Shown here: piece after piece, positions 1 to 8,180 of the stretch
Layout: the number at the start of each line of letters is the position of its first letter
Position numbering within the stretch: position 1 is the first letter of the stretch
Origin: Bacteroidetes bacterium UBA7674
GTDB taxonomy: Bacteria; Bacteroidota; Bacteroidia; Chitinophagales; Chitinophagaceae
DNA: 64,000 nucleotides
NCBI GenBank assembly: GCA_002483105.1
Contig: DLHG01000013.1
Location: 806,001 to 870,000, forward strand
Direction: 5' to 3'
Notes under the pieces: generated by a model
Seen by the model: only the letters and a program-made list of their open reading frames with translations
Told to the model about the DNA's origin: nothing
Database searches by the model: none
Made by a program: the position numbers and the translations under genes

Positions 1-259
1 GGCCGAGATTGCCCTCGTTAATAAGGTCACTTAAAGAAAGACCCTGATTCTGGTATTGCTTTGCTACTGATACTACGAAACGTAAGTTGGCTTTTGTTAG
101 CTTTTCAAGAGCTTTCTGGTCTCCTTGTTTAATCTTAATGGCAAGCTGTACTTCTTCCTCAGGGGTAATCAAATCTACTTTGCCGATTTCCTGTAGGTAC
201 TTTTCAAGAGATTGGCTTTCACGGTTGGTAATGGACTTCGTGATTTTAAGCTGACGCAT
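1..259 (-). CDS. rpoD: RNA polymerase primary sigma factor, N-terminal part (gene runs off the window)
   Basis: Primary sigma factor that directs RNA polymerase to housekeeping promoters. Only the first 86 codons are inside the window. They begin MRQLKITKSITNRES and continue through an N-terminal sigma-70 segment (SLEKYLQEIGK) into the start of region 2 (ANLRFVVSVAKQYQ, LSLSDLINEGNLG). This opening is near-invariant in Bacteroidota RpoD/SigA, which lack the long region 1.1 of proteobacterial RpoD. I chose the ATG at 259 because family members start MRQLKI; an in-frame ATG at 265 would add two residues. A good promoter lies upstream at 342-373. Confidence 0.96.
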   Translation of the reverse strand, partial: MRQLKITKSITNRESQSLEKYLQEIGKVDLITPEEEVQLAIKIKQGDQKALEKLTKANLRFVVSVAKQYQNQGLSLSDLINEGNLG

Positions 260-341
260 AGACATAGGCTAAATCATTTGGAGATTAGTAATAGACTGTT
301 GTTGTAAACTAGTAGAAACGGTAAAAATGACATTGATATAG

Positions 342-373
342 CAAATCTAAGGGTCTAAGCAATTCAACCCAAA
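342..373 (-). promoter_or_regulatory. Bacteroidota-type promoter for rpoD
   Basis: On the minus strand a TTTG (370-373) lies 20 bases before TAGATTTG (342-349), matching the Bacteroidota -33 TTTG / -7 TAnnTTTG pattern. It predicts a start near 338 and a leader of roughly 75-80 bases before the ATG at 259. This is a pattern match, not experimental evidence. Confidence 0.65.
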
Positions 374-525
374 ATTATTTTAGGTTTTTTTTAACAGCCA
401 CAGCACAATATTTCAGCCGTTTTAGGCATCAAATATCGAGCCAATCCGGAATTAAAATTTTGATTATTGCTTCCTTTTTTTATTATTGCAGTCTGAGAAC
501 AATTTAAAACGCGAAGCCAACCTCG

Positions 526-909
526 ATGAGTAAGAAGAAGACAATGTACACGCTTGAGTTCCCGATACGAAGCTCCCCGGCCATATTATACGAGTTCCTG
601 TCAACGCCGGTAGGCCTCCAGGAATGGTTTGCTGATAAAGTTGATCAAAGAGATAACCTTTTCTATTTTAGTTGGAATGGTGCACCTGATGAGGCTGAAT
701 TGCTGGAAGCAGTAGAAAATGAATACGTTTTGTACCGTTGGGACCATTATGGTGATGATGAGTATTTCGAGTTCCGTATAGAACAAAGCCCCATTACCAA
801 CGAAACAATACTTAGAATAACGGATTTTGCAGACAAAAGCGAGATAAAGGACCAGGAACGCTTGTGGCATTCCCAGGTAGCCGACCTGAAGCATCGCATA
901 GGCGCATGA
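526..909 (+). CDS. START-like domain protein (SRPBCC/AHSA1 superfamily)
   Basis: A 127-residue protein of the small START-like family conserved in Bacteroidota, usually next to rpoD or envelope genes. The sequence fits a helix-grip fold: an N-terminal strand (YTLEFPIRSSPAILYEFLST), a helix with GLQEWFAD typical of AHSA1/SRPBCC proteins, then strands rich in aromatic and acidic residues (YRWDHYGDDEYFEFRI). There is no signal peptide, so it should be cytoplasmic. The family's ligand is unknown to me and I assign no activity. It is divergent from rpoD and ends just before a strong hairpin at 933-958, so it is probably monocistronic. Confidence 0.88.
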   Translation: MSKKKTMYTLEFPIRSSPAILYEFLSTPVGLQEWFADKVDQRDNLFYFSWNGAPDEAELLEAVENEYVLYRWDHYGDDEYFEFRIEQSPITNETILRITDFADKSEIKDQERLWHSQVADLKHRIGA

Positions 910-932
910 TCATTTTTTATCAATACTTTATT

Positions 933-958
933 AAAGGCTTGCTCTCATGCAAGCCTTT
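933..958 (+). terminator. Rho-independent terminator after the START-like gene
   Basis: A perfect 10-bp stem (AAAGGCTTGC / GCAAGCCTTT) with the 6-base loop TCTCAT is followed by ATTTTTG. It lies 24 bases after the stop codon of the START-like gene and immediately before the promoter box of the next gene. Confidence 0.8.
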
Positions 959-965
959 ATTTTTG

Positions 966-973
966 TAGGTTTG
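966..973 (+). promoter_or_regulatory. -7 box TAGGTTTG upstream of the LptF/G-type gene
   Basis: TAGGTTTG matches TAnnTTTG exactly and lies 17 bases before the TTG start at 991, directly after the preceding terminator. The implied leader is about 12-14 bases. No clean -33 TTTG is visible because that position falls in the terminator stem. Confidence 0.55.
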
Positions 974-990
974 CAGCATAAATTCCCCGC

Positions 991-2439
991 TTGATAAAGA
1001 AACTGGATAAGCTTATCATAAGTAGCTTCGTAGGCCCTTTCGTGGTCACTTTCTTTGTTACCCTCTTTGTATTGGTAATGCAGTTTTTCTGGCTCTATAT
1101 GGATGAGCTGATAGGGAAGGGCCTGGGCGTATGGATGATCCTCCAGATGCTGTTTTACATTTCCACTACTCTTGTTCCGCTGGCTTTACCCCTGGGGGTA
1201 TTGCTTGCCTCTATCATGACCTTTGGTGCAATGGGCGAAAATTTCGAATTAGTAGCTATAAAGTCATCAGGAGTATCATTGCTTCGCTTCATGAGGCCGC
1301 TGTTTGTTTTTATGATATTGGTGAGTGTAGGTGCGTTCTTTTTTAGTAATAATGTGATACCTGTTGCTAATCTTAAGGCTCTGTCTCTGCTGTACGACCT
1401 GCGTAATTCAAAACCTACATTCAATATCAGGGCAGGCCAGTTCAATAACGATATTAAAGGCTTTTCCATCAGGGTTGGTAGTAAAGATAAAGACGGAAAG
1501 ACCATCAGGGATATTATCATTTATGATCAGTCTTCCGGTTATGGTAACGACAACATTATCCTCGCCGAAAAGGGGCAGATGATACCTACGGCTGATAAAC
1601 AAGCGTTGATATTCAGGCTGAAGAACGGCTGCAGGTACGAAGAACAGCAAGGCAAGCAAGGGGGTAACTCCAAGCCGCAAACACGTTTATATTTTGAAAC
1701 ATGGGATAAGGTTTTTGATCTTTCTTCTTTCAAGGTTAACCGTACCAACCAGGATCTCTTTAAGAATGCTTACCAGATGATGAACGTAGCACAGCTATCG
1801 GATGGTATAGACAGTATGAAGCGAAAGCAAAAGACGATAGGTAAAACGGTAACATCTTACCTGAGTCCATACCAGTTGTTATTGAAAACGGAGTCTGAGA
1901 ATAAGCAGTTCATCGCTAAGGTTAAAGCTCCGAGGGAAGATATCAGGAAATATGATTCTGCTTTCAGCGAGATGATACCTGATTCACAAAAGGCGGCCAT
2001 CGTTGCACTGGCCGTTGCCAATGTGCGTAGTATAAAAGGGCTGCTGGATATGTCGTCTGTTGATAGTCGGGCACAGTCGGAAAACTTCGTCCGCTATAAT
2101 ATCGAACGACATAGAAAGTTCACGTTATCGTTTGCCTGCATTCTATTGTTCCTGATAGGTGCGCCATTGGGCGCTATTATCCGTAAAGGAGGATTAGGGA
2201 TGCCGCTGGTAATAGCCGTTGCCTTCTTTGTGGTATTCCATATTACATCTGTTACCGGGGAAAAACTGGTAACAGCGCGTTCGCTACCGGCATGGGCAGG
2301 TATGTGGTTGGCTACTGGTATGTTGCTGCCCATAGCACTGATACTCATCAGGCAGGCGAGAAATGACTCGCAGGTGTTTAATAAAGAGCTGTACATAAGA
2401 CTGTGGAGAGGATTGTCCGGAATATTTAAAAAGCGATAA
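991..2439 (+). CDS. LptF/LptG family permease (lipopolysaccharide export)
   Basis: Inner-membrane permease of the YjgP/YjgQ family, which with the LptB ATPase extracts lipopolysaccharide from the inner membrane and passes it to the periplasmic bridge. The 482-residue protein shows the family layout: N-terminal membrane segments (opening KKLDKLIISSFVGPF), a conserved LALPLGVLLASIMTFG region, a large periplasmic domain at about residues 130-370, and further C-terminal helices (FACILLFLIGAPLGAIIRKG). It is longer than E. coli LptF, as usual in Bacteroidota. The start is a TTG at 991; no in-frame ATG precedes the first helix. It probably heads an operon with the PAP2 and glycosyltransferase genes (3- and 12-base gaps). 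F versus G cannot be decided. Confidence 0.9.
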   Translation: MIKKLDKLIISSFVGPFVVTFFVTLFVLVMQFFWLYMDELIGKGLGVWMILQMLFYISTTLVPLALPLGVLLASIMTFGAMGENFELVAIKSSGVSLLRFMRPLFVFMILVSVGAFFFSNNVIPVANLKALSLLYDLRNSKPTFNIRAGQFNNDIKGFSIRVGSKDKDGKTIRDIIIYDQSSGYGNDNIILAEKGQMIPTADKQALIFRLKNGCRYEEQQGKQGGNSKPQTRLYFETWDKVFDLSSFKVNRTNQDLFKNAYQMMNVAQLSDGIDSMKRKQKTIGKTVTSYLSPYQLLLKTESENKQFIAKVKAPREDIRKYDSAFSEMIPDSQKAAIVALAVANVRSIKGLLDMSSVDSRAQSENFVRYNIERHRKFTLSFACILLFLIGAPLGAIIRKGGLGMPLVIAVAFFVVFHITSVTGEKLVTARSLPAWAGMWLATGMLLPIALILIRQARNDSQVFNKELYIRLWRGLSGIFKKR

Positions 2440-2442
2440 GGT

Positions 2443-3090
2443 TTGACAAGACAAAGCCAATACTCTTCGTTCAATTCATACTTTCTGCTTCCGTTCTTTA
2501 TATGGATGGTTGCCGGTGGTATCGCTTTGCTTGTGGGTAATAAAGAATCATTGTTTTTTCTCATAAATGGCAATCATACACTAAGCCTTGACGTTATTAT
2601 GCCTTATGTAACCGGCATAGGCGAGGGGATAGCTATTTCGCTCATCCTGATAATGCCACTCTATTTCAAAAATTTCAGAAATTGGTGGTATGTTACCGCT
2701 GCAGCTTCCACTACTATACTTGCGTCGCTGTTGACACAAGTGCTTAAAAGCCTTTTCGCAGCACCACGCCCGCTGAGCTATTTTACTGACGAATCTTTAG
2801 TACACATCTTGCCTGAATGGAAGCAGCATCACTCCCGTAGTTTCCCATCAGGGCATACGTGCGGAGCTTTTGCCATGTTCTTTATACTGTCGTGCTTGCT
2901 GCCTGAGCGGTATCGGAAATATGCGATCATTTTTTTCTTCTTAGCTTTAGCCGTAGGATACTCGCGTATCTACCTTGCCGCCCACTTTTTTGCAGATGTA
3001 TATGCAGGTAGTATAGTAGGTGTAGGTTTCTCGGCAATTGTTCTGCTGGTTCTGCGCCATTATCAACCTGTCTTTTTTAAGAAGACTTAG
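2443..3090 (+). CDS. PAP2-family membrane phosphatase
   Basis: Integral membrane acid phosphatase of the PAP2 family, acting on lipid phosphates such as undecaprenyl pyrophosphate, phosphatidylglycerol phosphate or lipid A phosphates. All three signature motifs are present in 215 residues: K102-x6-RP (KSLFAAPRP), PSGH at 135-138, and SR-x5-H-x3-D (S174, R175, H181, D185). About five or six hydrophobic segments surround them. The start appears to be a TTG three bases after the upstream stop codon. Position between an LPS-export permease and a lipid-linked-sugar glycosyltransferase suggests lipid A or lipid-carrier dephosphorylation, but the substrate is inferred. Confidence 0.9.
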   Translation: MTRQSQYSSFNSYFLLPFFIWMVAGGIALLVGNKESLFFLINGNHTLSLDVIMPYVTGIGEGIAISLILIMPLYFKNFRNWWYVTAAASTTILASLLTQVLKSLFAAPRPLSYFTDESLVHILPEWKQHHSRSFPSGHTCGAFAMFFILSCLLPERYRKYAIIFFFLALAVGYSRIYLAAHFFADVYAGSIVGVGFSAIVLLVLRHYQPVFFKKT

Positions 3091-3102
3091 TATAGTAGGA
3101 AT

Positions 3103-4731
3103 ATGCCCGGTTATGTAAAGTATTTTATCATAGTAGTATTGGCGGCGTTGTTATTCGTCCCGTTCCTGGGCAACGTGCACCTGTTCGATTGGGACGAGAT
3201 CAACTTTGCCGAGTGTGCCCGGGAAATGATCGCGACAGGCGATTACCTTCGTCCGCAAATAGATTTCCAACCATTCTGGGAGAAGCCTCCCTTGTTCATT
3301 TGGATGCAGGTAGCCTCCATGAAGCTTTTCGGCATTAATGAATATGCTGCGCGTTTCCCTAATGCCATCATCGGTATCCTCACCCTTGTAAGTATATTTT
3401 ATATAGGTAAGCGTATCGTGAATGAGAAGATGGCTACCTGGTGGACGGCGCTGTACGCTGCTTGCCTGTTGCCTCACCTGTATTTCAAATCGGGCATCAT
3501 AGACCCGAGTTTCAACTTCTTTATTTTCCTGGCGTTCTTCCAGGTCTATCTTCTCCGATTTGCCGAACGCAGGATACTACATGCACTGCTGGCGGGATTG
3601 TTCCTTGGGCTCGCAGTGCTTACTAAGGGGCCCGTGGCTATACTGGTAGCACTTCTGTGCTTCATTGTGTATATTATAGCTAATAAGGGCCTATGGGGTT
3701 ATAAGATACCGCACCTGTTACTGATAGCTGTTACAGCTGCCGTTACTTTCTTTTCATGGATAGGCCTGGCGATATTAGTTTATGGTTGGGAGTATGGCAC
3801 ATGGTTCTTAGACAAATTCATTACGTATCAGATAAGGCTATTTTCTACTGAAGATGCAGGCCATGGCGGGCCGTTCTATTACCACTTTATTGTGCTGCTG
3901 CTGGGTTGCTTTCCCGCTTCGGTATTCCTGTTCCAGTATAACAGGAAGCGGGTGACGGACAATGAGCACTCGCGAGACTATACCAGGTGGATGTGGATTC
4001 TCTTTAGTGTAGTACTGATCTTGTTTTCCATTGTAAAGACCAAGATCGTCCATTACTCTTCTTTGTGCTATTTCCCGCTTTCCTATCTGGCTGCCCTTAA
4101 AATATACAGGCTAAGTGAAGATATGGAGCGCCTGAAAAAGGTGGTGCGCATCTCAATAGCTGTTATAGGCTCTGTAATGGCGCTTGCTTTCATCATGTTG
4201 CCAATTGCAGGGGCGAATATCAAGGAGATAGCGAAGCTCGTAAAAGACCCCGTAGCTGTCGCAGACATGCAAGCTGCCGTTTCCTGGCATTGGATAGAAA
4301 GCATATGGGGTATTTTGTACCTGGGAGTGATCATATTCACCGTGTGGATGCTCAAGCGCAACTTCAGGACGGCAATGGTCACATTTTTTATTGCCCAGAT
4401 AGTAATAGTACAGGTGCTGATACTACATTTCACACCTAAAATAGAAGCCTATTCGCAGCGCCCGGCCATTGAGTTTTTTAAACAGTTCAAAGGGAAAGAT
4501 GTACTTGTTTACCCACTTGGCTATTATAGCTATGCGCACCTGTTTTACTCTCAGAAGCTTCCGGGTGCTAACATTGACACGTTGGATAAATACGAACTGC
4601 TGGATACGACGATAGCAAAGCCTGTCTATTTCATTTGCCGCCTGAATAAGTTGGAGGAATATTCGGCTTATTCCCAACTGGAAGTCATTGGCAGAAAGAA
4701 CAGCTTTGTATTCCTGAAGAAGAAGCAATAA
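3103..4731 (+). CDS. GT39-type (ArnT/PMT-like) membrane glycosyltransferase
   Basis: A 542-residue polytopic protein resembling the ArnT/PMT_2 family, which moves a sugar from a polyprenyl phosphate donor onto an acceptor at the periplasmic face of the inner membrane. The first luminal loop carries the diagnostic acidic and aromatic residues (FDWDEINFAECAREM, then WEKPPLFIWMQ), and about 10-12 hydrophobic helices follow. The C-terminal periplasmic part (from about residue 455) is mixed alpha/beta. It is the last gene of the apparent permease-PAP2-GT operon, consistent with modification of an envelope glycolipid. Donor and acceptor cannot be read from the sequence. Confidence 0.88.
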   Translation: MPGYVKYFIIVVLAALLFVPFLGNVHLFDWDEINFAECAREMIATGDYLRPQIDFQPFWEKPPLFIWMQVASMKLFGINEYAARFPNAIIGILTLVSIFYIGKRIVNEKMATWWTALYAACLLPHLYFKSGIIDPSFNFFIFLAFFQVYLLRFAERRILHALLAGLFLGLAVLTKGPVAILVALLCFIVYIIANKGLWGYKIPHLLLIAVTAAVTFFSWIGLAILVYGWEYGTWFLDKFITYQIRLFSTEDAGHGGPFYYHFIVLLLGCFPASVFLFQYNRKRVTDNEHSRDYTRWMWILFSVVLILFSIVKTKIVHYSSLCYFPLSYLAALKIYRLSEDMERLKKVVRISIAVIGSVMALAFIMLPIAGANIKEIAKLVKDPVAVADMQAAVSWHWIESIWGILYLGVIIFTVWMLKRNFRTAMVTFFIAQIVIVQVLILHFTPKIEAYSQRPAIEFFKQFKGKDVLVYPLGYYSYAHLFYSQKLPGANIDTLDKYELLDTTIAKPVYFICRLNKLEEYSAYSQLEVIGRKNSFVFLKKKQ

Positions 4732-4863
4732 AAGGCTGAACTACGGTTACATTATTTAAATGATTGACCGGTTCGAAAGCAATCGCTTGCTACAGATACA
4801 AGTGAATGTTTGAATCAGTGTAGTAGGGATTCAGTAAGATATTTGGACAGGTATGTAATGAAA

Positions 4864-4892
4864 AAATCCCCTCGGTTCAACCGAGGGGATTT
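4864..4892. terminator. Bidirectional terminator between convergent genes
   Basis: A 12-13 bp stem (4864-4876 with 4880-4892, core CCCCTCGG / CCGAGGGG) with a very short loop, preceded by an A-run and followed by TGATTTTTA. It lies between the end of the plus-strand glycosyltransferase operon and the stop of the minus-strand CHU_C gene and can serve both. Confidence 0.85.
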
Positions 4893-4914
4893 GATTTTTA
4901 TGATATTGGTGTTA

Positions 4915-7900
4915 TTATCTCAGTAGGATCACTTCACCTTTTTGTTCCAGTTTTTTACCATTGCATTGGTATTGCAGTATCCAGTAGTAAGTATCCAGGT
5001 TCTGGTCAGCGCCGTTGAAAGTACCATCCCATCCTTCAGATTCGTTGATAGTTTCAAACACTTTTTGTCCCCATCTATTCACAACCATAAACATTTTCAA
5101 TGAATGTGTACCTACAGTGATAGGGCGGAAGATATCGTTCTTGCCATCACCGTTAGGAGTAAATACGTTTGGTATAGAAACTACGCAACATTCTTCAGCA
5201 TCAAACATTTTAGACTCAGTTGCAGAGCAACCGTATGGAGATGTAACAGTAAGTGTTATTGCTTGTGCTGCCATCACATAGCCATTCACTACAGGAGCAT
5301 AGTTGTTGCTGTAGTTGAAGAAGCGATCAGGACCCCACTCGTAAGAGTATAGTGCGTTGTTATCAACAGCGGCCAGTCTTACGCTATCACCGATACAGAT
5401 CTGTGTACCACCGGTAACAGCTGTGAAGTGTGCATCAGGAACATTGTGAACACGAACTGTATCGAACGATGTTGTTTCGCAAGCTGTATTTGATACATCT
5501 ACTTGTACTGTGTGCAGACCAGGATTGCTCCATTGTATCAGGTATGGTCCTTCATTAATATTATTCAGCACATTTACACCACCATCAAACGCCCAGTTCA
5601 TAGTAGCGATATAAGAGTTGTAATTACCTAAGCCAACTTTCACGCTATCACCAACACAAACATCTGAAGGCATGCTGATAGTAACTTCCGGTATTGTTAC
5701 AACTTTCACATTGTAAGTAGTACTTGTATTACAGCCCAGGTTATTGACATTGAGTGTAATCGGGAATGTGCCCACAGAATCGAAGCGGATAACAATCGGC
5801 CCTGGTATGTCTGTTGTACCGCTGATAAGTTCAGCGCTATCAGCAGGCAGTGTCCAGGTGTATATTTCAGAAGGGCCGGCATTACCTGTGTACCAGAACG
5901 AAAGTGTATCGTTTTCGCAAACCAATGGCCTTGAAACATCAAAAGTTGAAGTAGGCAGGAAGTCTATTGTAACAACAATAGCAGCACGAGGACTTTCACA
6001 ACCATCTATTGTTTGAGAAACATACCATGTTCTTGTCATTGGTGCGTTAGTAGCAGGAGTAGGAACGTTGATAAGTGGTGAGCCACCTGTAGCATCGTTG
6101 TACCATCTCAAGTCCTGGCCAATAGCTGTTAATGGAGTTTCAGTATCAAATTGACATTGCTTTACATCAGCTACAACTGGCGGTGGAGGTATAGCAGCTA
6201 CGTGAATAGCGATCATTGTTTTGTTACTTACGCAACCATTAACTGTTTGATCAACGTAATAAACAAAATCAGCGGCAACAGTGGTAACAGGTGTTGGTGC
6301 CCCGGGTAAGAGATTGTTTTGTGCATCATACCATTGCAGGTTAGTACCTGAAGCAGTAAGCGCAACAGAAGGATCACCTTCGCAGTAATGAACCGGGCCT
6401 GTATAAATAGGTGCTGCAGGTTTTGGTTTGATATTTACAGACAGTGAAGCTTTTGCACTTTCACAGCCATTAACAGTTTGTGTTACATAGAAAGTTTGTG
6501 GTCCTGCTACAGTAGTATTCGGCGTTGGTGCTACAGCACTGCCTGTGCCCGTAAATGTAGTGTACCACAAAAGTGCTGTACCGGTAGCTGTAAGCGGAAC
6601 TGCCGGCTCAAGTTGGCAGAACTCCACAGGAGATGTAGTAGGAGGTAAAGGCTGTGGTATCATATCTACAAAAAGAACTGTAGGCTGAGAAACGCAGTTA
6701 TTCACCGTTACAGTAACAGAATAGTTACCTTCCGCACCCATTATTGCATTCGCGATAGACGGATTAGGTTGGTTCGATACAAAGGCATTTGGCCCTGTCC
6801 AGTTAAACGTACCGCCTGTGACAGGAGTTGTTTGGAAGTTAATAGTACTGTTTTCACAAACAGGACTGTTACTCGTTGCTACAGGAGCTGCAGGTATAGG
6901 CGGGTCTGTTAGAACCATATTGCCACCATTAATTGCAGGGCAAGGCGCAGCAGTTACAGTAATATTGGTATAAGCCCCTTGTGTAAGGTTCGGTACAGTT
7001 ACCACACCTGTACCATTAGCTACTACCACAACACTCACCGGATTGCCATTAAATAAATAGTCAACCGTTACTGCCTGACCGGGAGAAAGACCTTCAAACA
7101 CTATTGTACCGTTGGCTCCTCCGCAAGTAGTAGGATCTGTTTTATAAGAATTCGTAATTACCGGAGCAGGATTTACTACTACTGATACTGTATCAATAGC
7201 TGTACCACAAGGTGTTACTGATGTAACGATGTAGTCGCCTGAATGCGAGGCATTAGCAGGGTTGATGGTTGGGTTTTGTTGGTTAGAAGTAAAGCCGTTA
7301 GGGCCTGTCCAGCTGTAAGGTGCATTTGTGTTTGTTGCAGTAAGGTTAAGCGGATTGCCTGCACAAACCGGAGTGTTAGCTCCGGCAGTTATGGAACCGG
7401 CACCCTGGCCACCTATGATAGTGCCGCCCGGTGCAACAAAAGAGATATCGAAAGTAGTACCGCTACCACCAATAGGCTCAAGTATAGTAAAGCTGGTAAT
7501 AGGTCCGTAAAATATCATTACGCCACCGCATACCCAGAATGCAGTATTGTTCACGAACTGGCCGTTTACAATATTACAGTTACCTACACTACAGTTATTG
7601 ACAAAAGGATTGGGGTCAAGGTTACAGTTAGTGATCGGGAAGGGTTGGCCATTAATGATGAACTCTATTGATTCACCGGTATTAATAGCATCTACTGTGA
7701 TCCATACTGCAGCTACCGCAGGGGCGAAAGTAAAGGTATAAGACGCGTTTGTCTGCTGTATCCAAAACTGGCCACCACAGCCGCCGCCAGTGGTGCCGTT
7801 GCTGTTGGTTACTGTTACGCCTACGCCACTAATGGTTTGTGTGCCGCTTGTGTGTGTAATGGGATTCCATTGTGCCTGAGTAGTTGTAGTAAATAAACCA

Positions 7901-7935
7901 ATCAAACAAGTAAGTAATGGTAATATTCTTTTCAT
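4915..7935 (-). CDS. Large secreted Ig/PKD-like repeat protein with gliding-motility-associated C-terminal domain
   Basis: A 1006-residue cell-surface protein, probably an adhesin. It has a signal peptide (MKRILPLLTCLIGLFTTTTQA), a long run of Ig-like and PKD-like beta domains, and a C-terminal CHU_C domain (IPNVFTPNGDGKNDIFRP ... WDGTFNG ... GEVILLR). CHU_C is a T9SS-linked module in gliding Bacteroidota. At roughly residues 430-660 three tandem modules of about 80 residues share a pattern of L-x-W-Y, TPxTxxA, and YVxQTxxGC. The protein is rich in N, T, G and V and has regularly spaced cysteines. TAAAGATA at 7973-7980 (TATCTTTA on the minus strand) is a 7/8 match to the -7 box. Its binding target is unknown. 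Confidence 0.9.
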   Translation of the reverse strand: MKRILPLLTCLIGLFTTTTQAQWNPITHTSGTQTISGVGVTVTNSNGTTGGGCGGQFWIQQTNASYTFTFAPAVAAVWITVDAINTGESIEFIINGQPFPITNCNLDPNPFVNNCSVGNCNIVNGQFVNNTAFWVCGGVMIFYGPITSFTILEPIGGSGTTFDISFVAPGGTIIGGQGAGSITAGANTPVCAGNPLNLTATNTNAPYSWTGPNGFTSNQQNPTINPANASHSGDYIVTSVTPCGTAIDTVSVVVNPAPVITNSYKTDPTTCGGANGTIVFEGLSPGQAVTVDYLFNGNPVSVVVVANGTGVVTVPNLTQGAYTNITVTAAPCPAINGGNMVLTDPPIPAAPVATSNSPVCENSTINFQTTPVTGGTFNWTGPNAFVSNQPNPSIANAIMGAEGNYSVTVTVNNCVSQPTVLFVDMIPQPLPPTTSPVEFCQLEPAVPLTATGTALLWYTTFTGTGSAVAPTPNTTVAGPQTFYVTQTVNGCESAKASLSVNIKPKPAAPIYTGPVHYCEGDPSVALTASGTNLQWYDAQNNLLPGAPTPVTTVAADFVYYVDQTVNGCVSNKTMIAIHVAAIPPPPVVADVKQCQFDTETPLTAIGQDLRWYNDATGGSPLINVPTPATNAPMTRTWYVSQTIDGCESPRAAIVVTIDFLPTSTFDVSRPLVCENDTLSFWYTGNAGPSEIYTWTLPADSAELISGTTDIPGPIVIRFDSVGTFPITLNVNNLGCNTSTTYNVKVVTIPEVTISMPSDVCVGDSVKVGLGNYNSYIATMNWAFDGGVNVLNNINEGPYLIQWSNPGLHTVQVDVSNTACETTSFDTVRVHNVPDAHFTAVTGGTQICIGDSVRLAAVDNNALYSYEWGPDRFFNYSNNYAPVVNGYVMAAQAITLTVTSPYGCSATESKMFDAEECCVVSIPNVFTPNGDGKNDIFRPITVGTHSLKMFMVVNRWGQKVFETINESEGWDGTFNGADQNLDTYYWILQYQCNGKKLEQKGEVILLR

Positions 7936-8128
7936 AATCTAAAAAAGATTAATTGTCATGAAAAATGATGCTTAAAGATAATGAATAAGATTTTAACATT
8001 TCATATAAAATGATTATTTAAAATACTTATCCATGTTAATAGACTGTTTTTTTATGACAAAAGTTGGTTTTGATGCCAAATATCGCCAGATTTTATTTTT
8101 ACTCAAGTATTTGATTGTATATAAAAAA

Positions 8129-8158
8129 ATATGGACAGTGATTGCTCACTGCCCATAT
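8129..8158 (-). terminator. Terminator after the DUF6600-like gene
   Basis: A hairpin with 12 pairs and one internal mismatch (ATATGG-A-CAGTGA, loop TTGC, TCACTG-C-CCATAT). On the minus strand it is followed by ATTTTTTTAT. It lies 22 bases beyond the stop codon at 8181. Confidence 0.75.
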
Positions 8159-8180
8159 CAGGTATATTGATCTCTATGTC

